Assembly: GCF_000304475.1 (NCBI RefSeq) | Contig: NC_018947.1 | Location: 448,453 to 512,452 of the forward strand | Reading direction: 5' to 3' | Length of the DNA stretch: 64,000 bases | DNA from: Kazachstania africana CBS 2517 | Taxonomy: Eukaryota > Ascomycota > Saccharomycetes > Saccharomycetales > Saccharomycetaceae | Shown: piece after piece, positions 48,981 through 59,207 of the stretch | How positions within the stretch are numbered: the stretch's first letter is position 1 | How the letters are laid out: each line of letters begins with the position of its first letter | Program-made: the position numbers and the translations under genes | Notes under the pieces: generated by a model | Databases searched by the model: none | Told to the model about the DNA's origin: nothing | Seen by the model: only the letters and a program-made list of their open reading frames with translations

Positions 48981-49124
48981 TGAACCAGTCAGTTCTATTT
49001 GAAACTAGCGTTATAGGTGTGTATTAGCCCCACTATGTTGATCTTGAATCATGATGTTACAAGACAAAATCCGAAATGTGTATCCTTGAGTTATCATCAA
49101 CAAGAAAAAAGATGATAGTAAAGA

Positions 49125-50015
49125 ATGAGCAACATATACAGTATAGAACCCATATCGAAGATGATATGTAGTGGGGGGTTTAAAATATTCACGAAACCTT
49201 CCTTATTAGTGAAAGGAACCTTGGTAAAGAGGTCTCTATTGCGGGTTCGAAGGGTCAGGAGCCAAGGGTATTCCACCCAGATCGATATAAACAAACTATC
49301 GAGGTCAGATATATCAAAATTGAGGGCAATGAAGTTACAACAGGAGAGATCATTCAAGAACAAGACCATGACGTACTATGTCTCGAGCATTGCAATTATA
49401 TTTCTGGGGTTAGCGTATGCAGCTGTGCCCTTATACAGAGCAATATGCGCACGTACAGGATTTGGTGGAATTCCCATAACAGATAGAAGGAAATTCACAA
49501 GTGATAAATTAGTCCCGGTAAACGTAGATAAAAGAATTCGTGTGTCATTTACAAGTGAAGTGTCGCAGATCTTACCTTGGAAATTCACTCCTGAACAGAG
49601 AGAAGTGTATGTGGTCCCTGGGGAGACCGCACTGGCATTTTACAAGGCCAGAAATAAGAGCGATAAGGACATTATTGGGATGGCTACGTATAGTATATCT
49701 CCAGGGGAAGCAGCGCAATATTTCAATAAGATTCAATGTTTCTGTTTTGAAGAACAGAAGTTGTCAGCTGGGGAAGAGATTGATATGCCTGTTTTTTTCT
49801 TTATCGACCCTGATTTTGCTAGCGATCCTGCCATGAGAAATATAGACGATATTATACTACATTACACATTCTTTAGAGCTCATTATGGCGACGGATCTGC
49901 AGTCACAGACGCTATGCTCAAGGGAGAAGCCATTTCAAGAGAAGAAACCGAGGCAATGCTTGCAAACGCTGCCCTACTCGCCCCACCAGAAGTCATTGAC
50001 ACCAGACAGAACTGA
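49125..50015 (+). CDS. COX11: Cytochrome c oxidase assembly copper chaperone Cox11
   Basis: 296 aa (S. cerevisiae 300). A basic mitochondrial presequence (about 1-50) precedes a single membrane span (about 84-103) ending AAVPLYRAICARTGFGG, with the conserved C108. The copper site CFCFEEQ (C205, C207) is intact, followed by DMPVFFFIDP. Cox11 in the inner membrane, facing the intermembrane space, delivers copper to the CuB site of Cox1. The neighbour RPL5 follows on the same strand, as in S. cerevisiae. Confidence 0.96.
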   Translation: MSNIYSIEPISKMICSGGFKIFTKPSLLVKGTLVKRSLLRVRRVRSQGYSTQIDINKLSRSDISKLRAMKLQQERSFKNKTMTYYVSSIAIIFLGLAYAAVPLYRAICARTGFGGIPITDRRKFTSDKLVPVNVDKRIRVSFTSEVSQILPWKFTPEQREVYVVPGETALAFYKARNKSDKDIIGMATYSISPGEAAQYFNKIQCFCFEEQKLSAGEEIDMPVFFFIDPDFASDPAMRNIDDIILHYTFFRAHYGDGSAVTDAMLKGEAISREETEAMLANAALLAPPEVIDTRQN

Positions 50016-50106
50016 AGAACTTTCCTCTGAATGACTATTTCATGTATATACAATATAATATATTCCAAAGAAATGATAAGAAAGAGTGGCAGTTTTGTTG
50101 GACTGC

Positions 50107-50133
50107 TAGATGTGTGGGTGACACCCAACCATT
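50107..50133. promoter_or_regulatory. Rap1 site pair upstream of RPL5
   Basis: TGTGTGGGTGA (complement TCACCCACACA) at about 50111-50121 abuts ACACCCAACCATT at about 50121-50133. They are two opposed Rap1-like sites about 280 bp before the RPL5 ATG. T-rich sequence follows (50134-50180), typical of ribosomal protein promoters. The remainder of the 393 bp COX11-RPL5 interval has nothing else recognised. Confidence 0.75.
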
Positions 50134-50408
50134 CTTTAATTTTTCAAAAAAAATTTCAAATGGGATTTTTTTTTTGTATTTTTGACCGACGCAAAGAAAA
50201 TTGTGAAATTTTTCACGAAAATTGCACTCTTTGCGTTGCGAGAGAGAGAGACCAGAGGCGATGGTTAGTTAGCAGAGTAAGAGAGAGTGGTTAGAATGAA
50301 ATGCTCGACAATTAACAAGTTATATTATATAACGGTTTTGAAAATTGTATATATCTTTTGTTTGTTTCCAATAAATCAGATAAAGCATCAATAACTACTA
50401 CGGTAACA

Positions 50409-51302
50409 ATGGCTTTCTTAAAGGACATCAAGACCTCTGCATACCACTCTCGTTTCCAAACTCCTTTCAGAAGAAGAAGAGAAGGTAAGACTGACTACTA
50501 CCAAAGAAAGAGATTAGTCGCTCAACACAAGGCTAAGTACAGCTCTCCAAAGTACAGATTAGTCGTCAGATTCACCAACAAGGACATCATCTGTCAAATT
50601 GTCTCTTCTACCATCACCGGTGATATCGTTTTAGCTGCTGCTTACTCTCACGAATTACCAAGATACGGTATTACCCACGGTTTAACTAACTGGTCTGCTG
50701 CTTACGCCACCGGTTTATTAATCGCCAGAAGAGCTTTACAAAAGTTAGGCTTAGACGAAACCTACAAGGGTGTCGAAGAAGTTGAAGGTGAATACGAATT
50801 AACCGAAGCTGTCGAAGATGGTCCAAGACCATTCAAGGTCTTCTTAGACATTGGTTTACAAAGAACCACCACTGGTGCTAGAGTCTTCGGTGCCTTAAAG
50901 GGTGCTTCTGACGGTGGTTTATACGTTCCACACTCTGAAAACAGATTCCCAGGTTGGGATTTCGAATCCGAAGAATTAGATGCTGATTTATTAAGAAACT
51001 ACATCTTCGGTCAACATGTTGCTGAATACATGGAAGAATTAGCTGACGATGATGAAGAAAGATTCGGTGAATTATTCAAGGGTTACATCGCTGATGACAT
51101 CGAAGCTGACTCCTTAGAAGAAATCTACTCTTCTGCCCACGAAGCTATCAGAGCTGACCCATCTTTCAAGGCCACCGAAAAGAAATTCACCAAGGAACAA
51201 TACGCTGCTGAATCCAAGAAATACAGACAAGTTAAATTAACCAGAGAAGAAAGAGTTGCTCGTGTTGCTGCCAAGATCGCTGCTTTGGCTGGTCAACAAT
51301 AA
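50409..51302 (+). CDS. RPL5: 60S ribosomal protein uL18
   Basis: 297 aa from the ATG at 50409, identical in length to S. cerevisiae Rpl5. Upstream in-frame codons (from 50358) do not belong to the family. It reads SRFQTPFRRRREGKTDYYQR near the start, then LPRYGITHGLTNWSAAYATG, and ends VAAKIAALAGQQ. uL18 joins uL5 and 5S rRNA in the 5S RNP of the central protuberance. Codon bias is extreme (GGT, TTA, AAG, GCT), as expected for a highly expressed gene. Confidence 0.98.
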   Translation: MAFLKDIKTSAYHSRFQTPFRRRREGKTDYYQRKRLVAQHKAKYSSPKYRLVVRFTNKDIICQIVSSTITGDIVLAAAYSHELPRYGITHGLTNWSAAYATGLLIARRALQKLGLDETYKGVEEVEGEYELTEAVEDGPRPFKVFLDIGLQRTTTGARVFGALKGASDGGLYVPHSENRFPGWDFESEELDADLLRNYIFGQHVAEYMEELADDDEERFGELFKGYIADDIEADSLEEIYSSAHEAIRADPSFKATEKKFTKEQYAAESKKYRQVKLTREERVARVAAKIAALAGQQ

Positions 51303-51611
51303 ATTGTTCATTGAATAAAATATTTTCTACAAATCTTTTTTTCTAGTTCAATCTTTTAAGATATAATTGATAATATTTATACATATATATATATATATAT
51401 ATATGTCAGTATATTAGTAGGATTCAATAGTGAGAATAATTTATTACTTCTGTCATTTAATGTGTCAAAATGGCTGCATACATTTTTTTTTAGCCCTCTT
51501 GAGGCGAAGTTTCATATAGTTGTTTTTTTAGTGGAAATATTAAACCTTATATTAAGTATGTTATATAATCCACTTTCAATTTGCAATTAGCTTTGGGATT
51601 GACTCTATTTC
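51303..51611. other. Intergenic, RPL5 3' / STE13 promoter
   Basis: 309 bp, AT-rich with a (TA)n tract at about 51381-51404. No gene is seen. Confidence 0.5.
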
Positions 51612-54302
51612 ATGTCTTTTTCACCTCACAAACATAGGAGAAAGAATAGTCATCTTTTCATGGAACAAGCTACTTCAGGGTCGTCCTTTAGAGGAGATAG
51701 ATCGGATTTTGAACTAGATAACTTGGATATCCCTCCGCCATTGAATAGTAGGACCTCTGATCTCGAGAATCAGGATTTCATTCTAGATCAGAATTCCCAA
51801 GCCTCTCCCTTCCCATCGTTAGGCAGTAGTCTAGAGAGCTGGTACTTTAGTAAGAAATTCGGTCATAATAGGAAACGAATCACAGCCATACTGATAGGTT
51901 TCCTACTCGTTGTATTCGTTCTCTTTGTAATTCCCACGTTCTTTGTGAAGGATTCAAGTAATAGACGTGAAGGTTCAAACACAAACAAGAATCCAAAAGT
52001 TGATGTCGACAAAAGAGACAGAACTTTTACCATTGAAGACGTATTCAATGGTGCTTTCAGTGTAGATTCCACAAGTTTTCGTTTCATTGACCCTCCAAAG
52101 AGACTAGAAAGCCATGACACAGATCCTGGCCTCTATCTCACTTTGGAAGTCGAAGGAGATACGACCAATTTGGTGGCTAAGCAATTGTTCGATAAACAAT
52201 ATAAGAAGGTCCTATGTGAAAGTAAATTCACATTTGCTGGTATAGAATACACCGTATCTACTGCTTCAGTGAATTACAGATTAGATAGAATGATTTTAGG
52301 GACAAATATTAAAAGCGAGTTCAGGCATTCATCAAGGGCCCTTTATTGGCTGAAAGATATTGAAACTGGAGATATTAAACCAATTAATCCACTTGGAAAC
52401 AATGATGAGATTGTTAAGTTATCATACGCTAAATTTTCTCCAAGTTATAATTACATCTATTTCGTACATCAAAATGATTTGTATTTCCAACACAGCTATA
52501 TGGAACGCCAACCAGTCAGACTTACAAGAGACGGCTCAGATACTGTTTTCAATGCTAAGCCAGATTGGATCTATGAGGAAGAAGTCATGGGTGATGAGAA
52601 AGCTATTTGGTGGGCACCTGATGATTCTAAATTCATTTTCGCAAGGTTCAACGACAATAACGTTGATTCTTACGATTTCTCCATGTATACTGACAAAGAT
52701 CAATATCCAAAATCTAGAAGTATAAGCTATCCAAAACCAGGGAGACCAAACCCAACTGTCGAATTATTCGAATTCAATCACGGTGAGGGTGTTCTTTATT
52801 CAGTTAATGTCGACGAGAAGATTGATAAGGAACTTGTCCTATATGATGCTGCTTGGATAGATAGCAATCATTTCATATTTAAGACTGCTGATCGTCATTC
52901 AAAGCATTTGTCAGTGAAAATGTACGATACTGTTAAGATTGCTTTAAAGACTATACGCACGGATGATTATACTCGTTTCAATGGATGGGTAGACAAGTTG
53001 AAAAAAATAATGGTTATCCCACCGAATGCGGCACAAGGAAGGAAGGAATATGGCTACGTAGATGTACAGCCTGACATTGACGGTTACAATCATTTGTTCT
53101 ATTATGCATCCCCAGATTCTAAAAGTGGTAGACAACTTACTAAGGGAAACTGGGAAATTACTGGCGATGGTATCGTAGGATTTGAATACGACAGTAATAC
53201 GGTCTTTTTCACAGCCAACCAAATACATCCAATGGGTCAACATTTATATGGAGTGACATTGAATAGCGTAGGCAATGAAGGTGTGAAAACTTTACAAGAC
53301 CCGAATAGTAACCACGATTTTTACCAATATGAGCTAAGTTCGAGTTGTAGATATGCTTTAATGAAAATGATGGGACCTGGTATTCCTCAAACTGAGGCTG
53401 GTTCCTTATATGAAGTTTTAAAGCCCTCTGAATCTGAGCTTGCTATAAAATTATCCAACGATGCTAATTTTAAGAAAACGCTAGAAAGAGTAGATTTACC
53501 TCAAACGAATTATAAGACAATGAAATTAGACGATGGTGTGGAAATAAATTATATAGAGATTAAACCCGCAAATATGAATGCTAAGAAGAAGTACCCTGTA
53601 TTGGTGAACGTTTATGGCGGACCAGGTTCTCAAACATTTACAACAAGGCAATCAATTTTATTAGAACAATCCGTGGCTTCAGGACTCGATGCAATAGTCT
53701 TGCAGATTGAACCAAGGGGTACTGGTGGTAAAGGTTGGAGCTTCAGGGCTTGGGCCAACAGAAAACTGGGTTATTGGGAACCTCGTGATGTCACAGAGGT
53801 CACTAAGAAATATATGTCAGAGAAAAAAGCCAATATAGACGACAGCAAAGTTGCCATATGGGGGTGGTCCTATGGTGGTTTTACGACATTGAAAACTGTA
53901 GAATTTGATAAAGGTGAGACTTTCAAGTATGCAATTGCCGTTGCTCCTGTTACAAACTGGCTATATTATGATTCGATATACACCGAAAGGTATATGGACG
54001 GTATTGAAACTAATTTAGATGGATATCAAACCATTTCTGTTGTCAACGAAGTAAGTAGTTTCAAAAACCTGAAAAGATTCATGTTAATTCATGGTACCGC
54101 AGATGATAACGTGCATATCCAAAATACCTATGAATTTGTAGATAAATTGAATTTGAACAAATTAAGAAATTACGATATGCATATATTCCCGGACTCAGAT
54201 CATTCTATCAGGTATCACGGTGCACAAAGAATAATTTACGAAAAGATTTACTACTGGTTAGATGAAGCATTTTCGGGACAATTAGAGAGCATAAGACATT
54301 AG
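51612..54302 (+). CDS. STE13: Dipeptidyl aminopeptidase A (Ste13)
   Basis: 896 aa type II membrane protein (S. cerevisiae Ste13 931). Residues 1-89 are cytosolic, a single span lies at about 90-112, and the rest is lumenal. The DPP4-type fold shows the beta-propeller with DWIYEEEVMGDEKAIWWAPD and the catalytic domain with WGWSYGG (nucleophile S753), GTADDNVH (D831) and DSDHSI (H864). Ste13 removes dipeptides from pro-alpha-factor in the late Golgi. DAP2 is the vacuolar relative. The longer cytosolic tail, and the location of S. cerevisiae STE13 (YOR219C) on the sister region of this locus, favour Ste13. It sits between RPL5 and SPO19, which are adjacent in S. cerevisiae. Confidence 0.9.
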   Translation: MSFSPHKHRRKNSHLFMEQATSGSSFRGDRSDFELDNLDIPPPLNSRTSDLENQDFILDQNSQASPFPSLGSSLESWYFSKKFGHNRKRITAILIGFLLVVFVLFVIPTFFVKDSSNRREGSNTNKNPKVDVDKRDRTFTIEDVFNGAFSVDSTSFRFIDPPKRLESHDTDPGLYLTLEVEGDTTNLVAKQLFDKQYKKVLCESKFTFAGIEYTVSTASVNYRLDRMILGTNIKSEFRHSSRALYWLKDIETGDIKPINPLGNNDEIVKLSYAKFSPSYNYIYFVHQNDLYFQHSYMERQPVRLTRDGSDTVFNAKPDWIYEEEVMGDEKAIWWAPDDSKFIFARFNDNNVDSYDFSMYTDKDQYPKSRSISYPKPGRPNPTVELFEFNHGEGVLYSVNVDEKIDKELVLYDAAWIDSNHFIFKTADRHSKHLSVKMYDTVKIALKTIRTDDYTRFNGWVDKLKKIMVIPPNAAQGRKEYGYVDVQPDIDGYNHLFYYASPDSKSGRQLTKGNWEITGDGIVGFEYDSNTVFFTANQIHPMGQHLYGVTLNSVGNEGVKTLQDPNSNHDFYQYELSSSCRYALMKMMGPGIPQTEAGSLYEVLKPSESELAIKLSNDANFKKTLERVDLPQTNYKTMKLDDGVEINYIEIKPANMNAKKKYPVLVNVYGGPGSQTFTTRQSILLEQSVASGLDAIVLQIEPRGTGGKGWSFRAWANRKLGYWEPRDVTEVTKKYMSEKKANIDDSKVAIWGWSYGGFTTLKTVEFDKGETFKYAIAVAPVTNWLYYDSIYTERYMDGIETNLDGYQTISVVNEVSSFKNLKRFMLIHGTADDNVHIQNTYEFVDKLNLNKLRNYDMHIFPDSDHSIRYHGAQRIIYEKIYYWLDEAFSGQLESIRH

Positions 54303-54681
54303 GCAAACAGTTACATAATAATAACTTTCTGTAATATTACAATATAAAAAGAAAACCAAAAAAAATAATCTTTACTCATAGAAAAGAACTATTGACGTCC
54401 AAAAACGAGAATCATTCAAGCAAGGGTTTCAAGAATTGCAAGAACGTCGGTTACAATTTCTGTCACGTTGCGAAGTTCAGGACAGTGTTGATGTTTTGTG
54501 TCGCCATAACAAAAGTACTTGTGACACAGAAAAATGGATCCTTATGTTGCATATTCATATTGTATATAAATAAGTTGTGATTAAGAAATACTTATTTGCA
54601 TTTTTTTAGTTTGTGTATTAGTAGTTATTAAGAGCTTTTTCAAGATAGTAAATAATTTTTTTTGAATAGAATAGTAGAGAA
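54303..54681. other. Intergenic, STE13 3' / SPO19 promoter
   Basis: 379 bp, AT-rich. No gene is recognised; a T-tract is present at 54656-54663, close to the SPO19 start. Confidence 0.5.
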
Positions 54682-55359
54682 ATGTGGAATCAATTGTCGA
54701 TTATTTTGGCAACAAGTGTAGTCTTAGCTAAAGCAGAAACTTTCCAGGCCTATTTGACCACTGAGGATGTAGGAGGTGACTCTACGGAGTTGAACAGACC
54801 TTTGACTGTCCATTTAGATAAAAATACAATGTCAGCAGAATTATTAGAAAAACTTCAACATACTTCTAACATTGTATTTGCTGATTTACCTCAGGTCCCA
54901 GAGTTTGTTACTTTGAAAGAATATGAAGAGATTTTCAATAAGATGTATGATGAGGAGGAAGACACTTTGTATGAGGAAGGTAAACAATTTGGACAATTTG
55001 CGGATGATGAAGGTGAAGAGATAGAACAATATGATGCAGTTATCGATATAAGTAAAGGCCAGAAAAAAGCAGTTGTTGAAGCGGTAGGGTCAACAAATAA
55101 GACAACCATGACTTCCTCATTTTTAGAGACATCAGTTACAAGGACAACTGTGACTGCTACCCTCAGTTCATGTGAAACGTCAACTACACAAAGAGTAGAG
55201 TCCACAACAAGTGTTACGCAACAAAGTAACTTCACCAGTGGTAACGTCACTATTATTGGTGGTACTGCGCAAGAAGAGAACTCTTCCACTTTTGTGACGC
55301 CAGCCACAATGTTCATGGCAGTACTTTTAGGTGTATTAGTATTCGTTCAAGCCTATTAG
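54682..55359 (+). CDS. SPO19: GPI-anchored meiotic/prospore membrane protein Spo19-like
   Basis: 225 aa, matching S. cerevisiae Spo19 (223). Residues 1-18 form a signal peptide ending VVLAKA. The middle is acidic (about 90-120, YDEEEDTLYEEGKQF). A Ser/Thr-rich region (about 140-200) has several Asn sequons. The C-terminus is hydrophobic (about 208-225, MFMAVLLGVLVFVQAY) after a small-residue site, as in GPI-anchor signals. Spo19 is a meiosis-specific GPI protein that helps bend the prospore membrane. Sequence conservation is weak, so the call leans on architecture and on the position before TAF14. Confidence 0.78.
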   Translation: MWNQLSIILATSVVLAKAETFQAYLTTEDVGGDSTELNRPLTVHLDKNTMSAELLEKLQHTSNIVFADLPQVPEFVTLKEYEEIFNKMYDEEEDTLYEEGKQFGQFADDEGEEIEQYDAVIDISKGQKKAVVEAVGSTNKTTMTSSFLETSVTRTTVTATLSSCETSTTQRVESTTSVTQQSNFTSGNVTIIGGTAQEENSSTFVTPATMFMAVLLGVLVFVQAY

Positions 55360-55640
55360 AAAGAAGCATGACTAGCAAATATTGATATAAGTATACATCA
55401 TATAGCAAGCTATTCTACAGATAATATAAGAAAAATTGGATCGAACTGCTTAGACTAGTCTTGACTATTTAAAAGTTGATGACCTTTTGACACTTCGGAC
55501 ATTGTTCGTCACGTGACAAATTCTAAATCTCTTCGAGATCTCTCGAAGAAAAGCATCAAGAACTTTTGGTATCTAGTATATAGTTGGCTGTGACTGCATC
55601 GCATTGGACAAGTTGACGAATAGTTCGATTAGATTTAGAT

Positions 55641-56442
55641 ATGGTTGCAGTAAGTTACAATTAGACAAGTTTTGAAGTTTAGTATAGTTTTACTAACTTT
55701 CCATTGGAATTATTATTCTTGGAAATAGTCAGTTAAGAGGACGGTAAGAATCAAGACCAAGCAGAGAATTCTGCCAGACGTTCCACCGGTAGAAAATTTC
55801 CCAGTTCGTCAATGGTCGATAGAAATAGTTTTATTAAATGATAAAAATAAAGAAATCCCAGCAAGTATATTCGAGAAAGTGATATACCATTTACATCCAA
55901 CTTTCGTGAATCCTAATAGAACGGTTTCAGACTCACCTTTCAAGATCGAAGAACAAGGCTGGGGTGGATTCCCATTAGATATAAGCGTTTTCTTTCTCGA
56001 CAAAGCTGGTGAAAGAAAAATTCCTCACGATTTGAACTTTTTACAAGAAGAATACGAAGTGGATCATGTCATTCAAGTGCCCATCAATAAACCAAATCTG
56101 GTACGTGAACTGGAAAAGAGCGGCGGCATTGAAGACACTGGTAAGAGGAAGGCTGCCGACAGTACAGTAGATGTGGGTGAACCGAAGGCTAAGAAGACCA
56201 AGAGTAGTAGCAATTCTACAATTAAGGGCAATGTAGATCTCGAGAAATTGGCTCTAGGATTGACTAAATTGACCGAGGATGATTTGATTGGCGTGGTGCA
56301 GATGATCACGGACAATAATATTCCTGAAATGAACGTTACTAATAACGTCGATGATGGAGAATTTATCATTGATTTATACAGTTTACCCGATGAATTGTTG
56401 AAGAGTTTGTCGGATTATGTCAAGAAACACTCTGATTCATAA
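55641..56442 (+). CDS. TAF14: YEATS-domain protein Taf14 (two exons)
   Basis: Exons 55641-55649 and 55729-56442 encode 240 aa (S. cerevisiae 244). Exon 1 is only MVA; exon 2 begins SVKRTVRIKTKQRILPDVPP, mirroring S. cerevisiae. The YEATS domain (about 1-135) has VIYHLHPTFVNP and the acyl-lysine pocket text EQGWGGFPLDI. A variable linker is followed by the C-terminal ET domain (about 170-240, DLEKLALGLTKLTEDDLIGVVQ-type helices). Taf14 is shared by TFIID, TFIIF, INO80, SWI/SNF, RSC and NuA3 and reads crotonylated or acetylated H3K9. An E-box CACGTG lies at 55510-55515. Confidence 0.96.
55650..55728 (+). other. TAF14 intron
   Basis: 79 nt. Donor GTAAGT at 55650-55655, branch point TACTAAC at 55691-55697, acceptor ATAG ending at 55728. 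It follows nine coding bases. The same short first exon occurs in S. cerevisiae TAF14. Confidence 0.93.
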
Positions 56443-56620
56443 ATAATTAGTGCTTTAAACAGCAGATGACACATTAATTACAGAACTATTCTTTGAGATA
56501 TATATGTATATATATATATAAAGTTACAACACACGATGTTTGGAGAACTCGAACAAACATAACGATATAATTTTTTTTTTTGGTTTTATTAGTTTACTTT
56601 AATTCACTGATTCACCTTTC

Positions 56621-58315
56621 TTAGATGGAATCACCTAAAGTTGGATCAAATCCAGTTGTTTCATTAGCGTTATTATCAAAAAGCCCGTTTTGATCAGTTT
56701 CTTGATTCTCGTTTGATTCAATTTGGGTTGGTGGGACCGATTCCGATTGTGATCCAACTTGAGACGAGATGGCCTCTCCTGTGGAGATGCCAGACGCATT
56801 AGAAGCAGCAGACGCGGCTGCTATAGCTTTCTTTTTAGATTTATAGGCCTTGTCTAAGTTACCAGTAACTTTTGCCAAATAGTCTGGTAATTCCCTACCA
56901 GACTTCAAATATTGTAATTTCCAATTTCTTGCCTTGTCCTTTAATTGTACCTGAGTTCTACTCTTCAAATTTTCGTTGATTTTACCACCTGGACCATAAA
57001 GATCAAGAATTTTGGACCATGATGGACCAACTTCTTTCAATCCTTCAATTAGGGTGTCTTCTTCCGTCTTGGACCAAGTTCTCTTCGGTTTTAATTTACG
57101 AACACCATTTTGCGCTGAAGCCGCCACTGCCGCATGCACTATTGATTGCGTCATATTGTTTGCATTAGTTCTATTTGATGAACTGGCAGCAATAGCAGCA
57201 GCTAATACCTGAGAATTGTTGCTGAAATCTTGAGATGCATCGTTAATTGAATCGAAAGTGCCCTCACGAGATTGTAAATTGTTTAAGGCGGTACCACTAA
57301 TATTAAGATTACTTGAATCATTTGGAGCCATTGCACCTGAGGCGTAAATAATTTGATTGTCAAATTCATTATCATCGAAGGAATATAATGGTGACTTACC
57401 ACGACCTTTCTTACCCCAAATGATTAGACCCATATTCCTGTTACAATAATCCAAGATTTCTTTAATGAAATGGTTGAAGTCGTAACTTTCGATTAATGAA
57501 TCGAATTGATCAAATTGTAAGAGATTATCTTTACGACGTTCACACCTTTCAATAAAATCTCTTTCAGAAGGCGTCATTGTGCCATTGGTACCTAAATTTG
57601 AACTACCGGTCCTTCTCAAAATAAGCTGCTCAGCTAGATTATCTGGGAAAACCAATTTCAAAATTTCTTCTTGTTTCTCCTTTGGGATGCCATTGGTGTC
57701 AGATTTAAATTCTTTCAAACCTGCAATAAAAGCTTGAGTTTTCAAATCCAAATAAAGTATAGCTTGAGATTTTAAAAATTTACCATTTTGATCAGTGGAA
57801 GCAGTTCCAGTGAAAAGGGTGTTTGGGCAGAAGATATCGAGGAAAGTAGATTGTAAAAGTTCGAACCCATAATTGAAACAACCTATAGCGGTCAATATGA
57901 AAGTCAATAAATTGGCTTTACGTATAGCGGTGATGATATAGGCTTCGTGACCTCTTAGTAGTAGAGGAGGTGGAGAATTTGGGAACCAAAGACCGGGAGC
58001 CACGTCATGAACGTTTAAAAGTGGAGTTCTAGTATTGTAGATGAGTCTAACTTGTTTAAACAATTTTAAAAGGGTTTGAAAGATTTCAGTTTCACCAGAA
58101 GAAATATTTGATTGAGAGTCTGAATATAGAGCAATAATTTGTGGAGAATTTGAATTGAATATTAAAAATCTTAATAACTGTGTCGAAATGTTATCTAGTA
58201 GACATAGTGATGAGATGGTAAGGCTCGTCCTGAGAGGTAGACTTCCTATAATGTTATTAAACCTGTTCAAATTTTCAGATTTTGCTTCATCAACATGGGT
58301 GGATGCCACAGACAT
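56621..58315 (-). CDS. TBF1: Telobox-binding factor Tbf1
   Basis: 564 aa from the ATG at 58315 (S. cerevisiae 562). The N-terminal two thirds (about 20-320) is the TRF-homology-like dimerisation region. The C-terminal Myb/telobox domain begins KRTWSKTEEDTLIEGL at about 411 and includes VGPSWSKILDLYGPGG and the telobox helix VQLKDKARNWK (about 457-467). A Gln/Asn/Ser-rich tail ends the protein. Tbf1 binds TTAGGG-type sequence at subtelomeres and is a general regulator of snoRNA and some ribosomal protein genes. A match to its site is found near U3 in this window. Confidence 0.95.
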   Translation of the reverse strand: MSVASTHVDEAKSENLNRFNNIIGSLPLRTSLTISSLCLLDNISTQLLRFLIFNSNSPQIIALYSDSQSNISSGETEIFQTLLKLFKQVRLIYNTRTPLLNVHDVAPGLWFPNSPPPLLLRGHEAYIITAIRKANLLTFILTAIGCFNYGFELLQSTFLDIFCPNTLFTGTASTDQNGKFLKSQAILYLDLKTQAFIAGLKEFKSDTNGIPKEKQEEILKLVFPDNLAEQLILRRTGSSNLGTNGTMTPSERDFIERCERRKDNLLQFDQFDSLIESYDFNHFIKEILDYCNRNMGLIIWGKKGRGKSPLYSFDDNEFDNQIIYASGAMAPNDSSNLNISGTALNNLQSREGTFDSINDASQDFSNNSQVLAAAIAASSSNRTNANNMTQSIVHAAVAASAQNGVRKLKPKRTWSKTEEDTLIEGLKEVGPSWSKILDLYGPGGKINENLKSRTQVQLKDKARNWKLQYLKSGRELPDYLAKVTGNLDKAYKSKKKAIAAASAASNASGISTGEAISSQVGSQSESVPPTQIESNENQETDQNGLFDNNANETTGFDPTLGDSI

Positions 58316-59207
58316 GTTGGTAGAGGTGCTAATCACGATATTAGTTATACTGTCGTCAAAGTGTTAGGTATGGTTAAATAGGTCTAAATAAACAACGATT
58401 TTCAGGTTTCACTTGAAAATTTTTTAGGTTACACGGGATCAGTCGTTTCGCACGGTACATGCCACATGTTTCCACAAATGCCACATAATGTCACGTGATA
58501 TACCATCTTGTGGAAACTTTATGGCATTTATTTCCACAAAGTTTCCACTACACTTAGCAATAACGACCATATACACATCTTCCATGCCCCTCCAGCAACT
58601 TTCCTAGAAACTTCTTAAATTCATTTTTATCTTAGAAACTATCTACTGCTAATGTGCCTTATATAATGTACAGAATGGAAGGTCTCTCTCTCTTTCTCTC
58701 ACATGCGTGAATGGAAGGTCTCTCTCTTTTTCTCTCACATGCCTGTTCAGTCCCTCTTCTCCAGAGGATTGTATCTCAAGAACTTCTCAATCAAATCGAC
58801 ATGCGTCAAAATCATCCTTCTACAACAGTATCTCTTCAACCCCAGTCTGGACAACGCAGTACCTTCATCCAACTCGTCCTCCTGCAACATGTTCAAGTAG
58901 CTCTCCCACTTGTCACCAACAACCTTACCACACGAAAAACATCTCACTGGAACAATCATCTCTGTCTCTCACACACACTCTCTCTCTCGTCTATTCACTC
59001 GCTGCTTGCTGTGATGATGCTGCTGATGGCTCTTCTTATGAAATTTTTTTTTTTGTTCAGCTTAAAATTTCGCACTCTCGCACGATCACACAGGACGAGT
59101 CGTGGTCTCTTCTCTATAAAATTTTTCAATCTTGCGATGAGCTCTTCAGGAACCACTTTATGATGAGTTGGACAAGACACTGTGCGTTTGATTCAGGGCT
59201 ATTCGAG
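58316..59207. promoter_or_regulatory. TBF1-NAN1 divergent region
   Basis: 892 bp. It contains a cluster of TTTCCAC elements (58469-58548), an E-box CACGTG at 58492-58497, a tandem 36-bp repeat (58673-58744), C/T-rich microsatellite sequence (58965-59000), a perfect inverted RRPE at 59118-59128 and PAC GCGATGAGCT at 59134-59143. The last two lie 65-90 bp before NAN1. HHO1, present here in S. cerevisiae, is absent. Confidence 0.7.
58673..58744. repeat. Tandem 36-bp direct repeat
   Basis: Two adjacent 36-bp copies (58673-58708 and 58709-58744), each starting GAATGGAAGGTCTCTCTC, differ at two positions. They are rich in CT dinucleotides and lie in the TBF1-NAN1 intergenic region. Confidence 0.9.

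Noticed and set aside
55436..55450. tRNA B-box-like GTTCGATCC on the minus strand
   Set aside because: No A-box or cloverleaf could be built around it.
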